Of a DNA stretch of 64,000 nucleotides, positions 61,859 to 64,000 are shown piece by piece. Origin of the DNA: Breoghania sp. L-A4 (lineage in GTDB: Bacteria > Pseudomonadota > Alphaproteobacteria > Rhizobiales > Stappiaceae); contig NZ_CP031841.1 of the NCBI RefSeq assembly GCF_003432385.1, positions 2,395,579 to 2,459,578 of the forward strand, in the 5' to 3' direction. How positions within the stretch are numbered: the stretch's first letter is position 1; every line of letters starts with the position of its first letter. A model generated the notes under the pieces. The model ran no database searches and was not told the DNA's origin. It saw only the letters and a list, made by a program, of their open reading frames with translations. Both the position numbers and the translations under genes were made by a program.

Positions 61859-62617
61859 ATGCGCATTCTGATCACCAACGACGATGGCATCAACGCGCCG
61901 GGTCTTGCGGTTCTTGAACGCATCGCCCGGACGCTGTCGGAGGATGTCTGGGTCGTGGCGCCCGAGACGGACCAGAGCGGCGTGGCGCATGCGCTGTCGC
62001 TCAATGATCCGTTGCGGCTGCGCGATCTCGGGCAGAATCGCTTCGCCGTGCGCGGTACGCCGACCGATTGCGTGATCATGGGCGTGCGCGAGATCATGCG
62101 CGATGCGCCTGATCTGGTGCTGTCGGGCGTCAATCGCGGCGGCAATCTGGCCGAGGACGTGACCTATTCCGGCACCGTCGCCGGCGCCATCGAGGGCACC
62201 ATTCTGGGCATCCGCTCGGTGGCCCTGTCGCAGGCCTACGGCTGGGAAACGCGCGACAATCCCAGCTATGAGGCGGCCGAACACCACGCGCCGGCGCTTG
62301 TCGAGAAGCTGGTGTCGATGCAGACGCCCGCCGGAACGCTGTTCAACGTCAATTTCCCCGCCCGCGCGCCCGATGCGGTCGGCGGCGTCGAGATCACCGC
62401 GCAGGGCAAGCGTAATCCCGATTCGCTCTATATTGATGCCCGCACGGACGGGCGCGGCAATCCCTATTACTGGCTGGCCTTCCAGCGCACCGAGATGGAT
62501 CCGGCCAAGGGCACGGACCTGCACGCCATCATGAATGGCAACATCTCCGTGACGCCACTGCGGCTCGACATGACGGATCACGAATTCATGCGAAATCTCT
62601 CCGATAAGCTTGCATAA
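61859..62617 (+). CDS. surE: 5'/3'-nucleotidase SurE
   Basis: 252 residues. Metal-dependent nucleoside monophosphatase linked to stationary-phase survival. [21 protein letters not shown] carries the Asp-Asp metal site; [57 protein letters not shown] are all present. Gap of 30 bases after serS; pcm follows, as in many proteobacteria. Confidence 0.96.
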   Translation: MRILITNDDGINAPGLAVLERIARTLSEDVWVVAPETDQSGVAHALSLNDPLRLRDLGQNRFAVRGTPTDCVIMGVREIMRDAPDLVLSGVNRGGNLAEDVTYSGTVAGAIEGTILGIRSVALSQAYGWETRDNPSYEAAEHHAPALVEKLVSMQTPAGTLFNVNFPARAPDAVGGVEITAQGKRNPDSLYIDARTDGRGNPYYWLAFQRTEMDPAKGTDLHAIMNGNISVTPLRLDMTDHEFMRNLSDKLA

Positions 62618-62757
62618 TGACGTCGGGGCGCGTTGCCGTCCGGCGACATGCCGGCCGGCTCCTGGCGCGCCTTGAACGCCGGGCGCGGGCGTGCCGGCCT
62701 TCGGGTAGGGCTCCGGCGCCCTCGGCGTGACGCCTCTCAAACCGCGTGGAGCCGCGC

Positions 62758-63488
62758 ATGGCGGGATCTGACCGCAAGGCCGACGGCACGGGCACCGGCC
62801 GGGATACGGCCGCCCCGATGACGCGCAGTCCCGCGCGCGGCTGCAGAGCGAGCGCGAGGCCTGCCTGTCGCTGATCATGCAGCTGCGCGCCCGCGGCGTC
62901 AGTGACGCGCGGCTGCTCAGCGCCATCGAGCGCGTGCCCCGGCGTCTGTTTCTCGCCGCCCGCCAGCATGTGCTTGCCTATGTGGACACCCAGCTTCCTA
63001 TCGAATGCGGCCAGAGCATTTCCGCGCCCTCGACCATCGCCACCATGCTGGAGCATCTGAAAGTCGGCGCGCGGGACTCCGTTCTGGAGATCGGCACGGG
63101 CTCGGGCTACCAGGCGGCGCTGCTGTCGCATCTGGCGGCCAGGGTGGTGACGCTGGAACGCTACCGCACTCTGGTGGAACTCGCCCGCCAGCGCTTGGCG
63201 ACGCTGCGCATGGACTCCGTTCAGGTGGAACTGGCCGACGGACTGCTGGGCTGGGCGAAGGAGGCGCCCTTTGGCCGAATCATCGTGACCGGCAGTGTCG
63301 AGGCGATCCCGGAGGCGCTGAAGGCACAGCTCGATCCCGATGGCGGCGTGCTGATCGCGCCGGTCGGCGTCCCGGGTCAGCCGCAAAAACTGACGCGCGT
63401 CGTGCGCAGCGGCGACGATTTCGCGCAAACCGAGGTCGCGCCCGTGCGTTTCGTGCCGATGGTGGCGGGGATCGCCGCGCGGCTCTGA
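62758..63488 (+). CDS. pcm: Protein-L-isoaspartate O-methyltransferase (probable frameshift near the N-terminus)
   Basis: Repairs isoaspartyl damage using SAM. The clear part starts at ATG 62877 (MQLRARGVSDARLLSAIERVPRRLF) and includes GQSISAPSTIATMLEHL and the SAM site VLEIGTGSGYQAALLS. Homologues have 15 or more residues before this point, and the same frame upstream (SRARLQSEREACLSLI) fits but has no start codon. An ATG at 62758 in another frame with one base missing between about 62772 and 62870, perhaps in the G run at 62801, would supply it. Restored length about 243 residues. Confidence 0.88.
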
Positions 63489-63608
63489 CGCCGCATCGCT
63501 CGTATCGGTGGTTACCACAACCGGTCCGGCTTTAAAGCTTTATCAACGTTACCGGTATTAACTATGGGCCTGTCTTCAAATGCGTAGATCGAATTTGAGT
63601 AGAGCCTA

Positions 63609-64000
63609 TGTCCCGCACCGAGTACACGTTTCGCTCCCGGTTGATGTCCCGCGTCGCAGTGATTGCGCTCGTCTCGGGCCTTGCTGCCGGTTGTAGCAGT
63701 GGCGTCGAGCGTTTTGGCGGTCCGATCTATACCGGCGGCACGCAGAATCAAAAAGACATCCTTGGCGGCCCGTCACCCAGCCAAGCTATGACGACATTCT
63801 CATGTCCTCCAATCCTGACGATGTCACCGGCTCGGTCAACACCGGCAATACCTCGCGCTACGCGAACACCGGCTACGCAAGCAACAGCGCCGTGCAGCGC
63901 GGCGTGCTGCCGTCGTCCTCCGGGACGAACCGGGGCGTGCCGATCGTCGCGGCGCAGGGGCCGCAGCCCGTGCCGCTGTACACCGGCTCCGTTTCGCCGC
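63609..64000 (+). CDS. Lipoprotein, probable LysM/M23 NlpD-like, 5' part (frameshifted)
   Basis: N-terminal part cut by the window end. MSRTEYTFRSRLMSRVAVIA leads to the lipobox LAAGC with the lipidated cysteine at 29. The frame breaks near 63766: one C restored gives DILGRPVTQPSYDDILMSSNPDD, continuing to the edge as a Ser/Thr/Pro-rich region. Rhizobiales carry a LysM plus M23 peptidase lipoprotein at this place after pcm, which suggests NlpD-like function (activation or execution of septal murein hydrolysis). The catalytic part is not in the window. Confidence 0.72.

Overview
The window is about 64 kb of GC-rich, densely coding alphaproteobacterial DNA. Gene order and regulation point to the Rhizobiales (Hyphomicrobiales). 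The clues are the pdh-lpd-lipA-ratA string, the nifS/sufBCDS/sufT/sufA operon behind an Irr-like box, exoR, a B12-dependent ribonucleotide reductase behind an NrdR-like box, and the dgt-argS-SPOR-nagZ-scpAB-tatABC-serS-surE-pcm-lipoprotein string. I cannot name the genus; a marine Stappia-like lineage is only a guess.

Layout. 0-7 kb: pyruvate dehydrogenase E1beta (partial), E2 and E3, lipoyl synthase and a COQ10/RatA-type protein, so lipoate is made beside the enzyme that uses it. An antisense MFS gene splits E2 from E3. 7-22 kb is the accessory part: a secreted PI-PLC-X protein, a secreted unknown, a lone contractile-tail sheath protein, a Tat-exported flavin amine oxidase, a complete spermidine/putrescine-type ABC importer, an MFS carrier, about 1.3 kb of palindromic repeats and a periplasmic ClpP-fold protein. 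22-29 kb: nrdJ, a response regulator, an NDUFA12-type complex I subunit and an alpha/beta hydrolase. 29.5-37.5 kb: the SUF iron-sulfur operon ending in tenA. 37.6-43 kb: a diguanylate cyclase with a perfect CtrA-like box, a DEAD-box helicase and parE. 43-49 kb: a thioredoxin-fold protein, a PaiB protein, a membrane protein, exoR, a small Cys-rich secreted protein, xthA and an ErpA-type carrier. 49-64 kb: the conserved housekeeping string, interrupted by a lone ABC ATPase between scpB and tatA.

The sequence carries many single-base deletions in G or C runs that break otherwise intact genes: lpdA, the polyamine-binding protein, an MFS gene, an alpha/beta hydrolase, tenA, dgt, nagZ, serS, the terminal lipoprotein, and probably pcm and a small secreted protein. 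All are -1 changes, and restoring one base rejoins both halves in frame. Because serS and other core genes are hit, these are most likely sequencing or assembly errors. I annotate the genes at full extent and mark each break.

The most unusual biology is the orphan sheath gene followed by a Tat amine oxidase and then a polyamine importer. No tube, baseplate, spike or ATPase gene of a contractile machine is present in the window.
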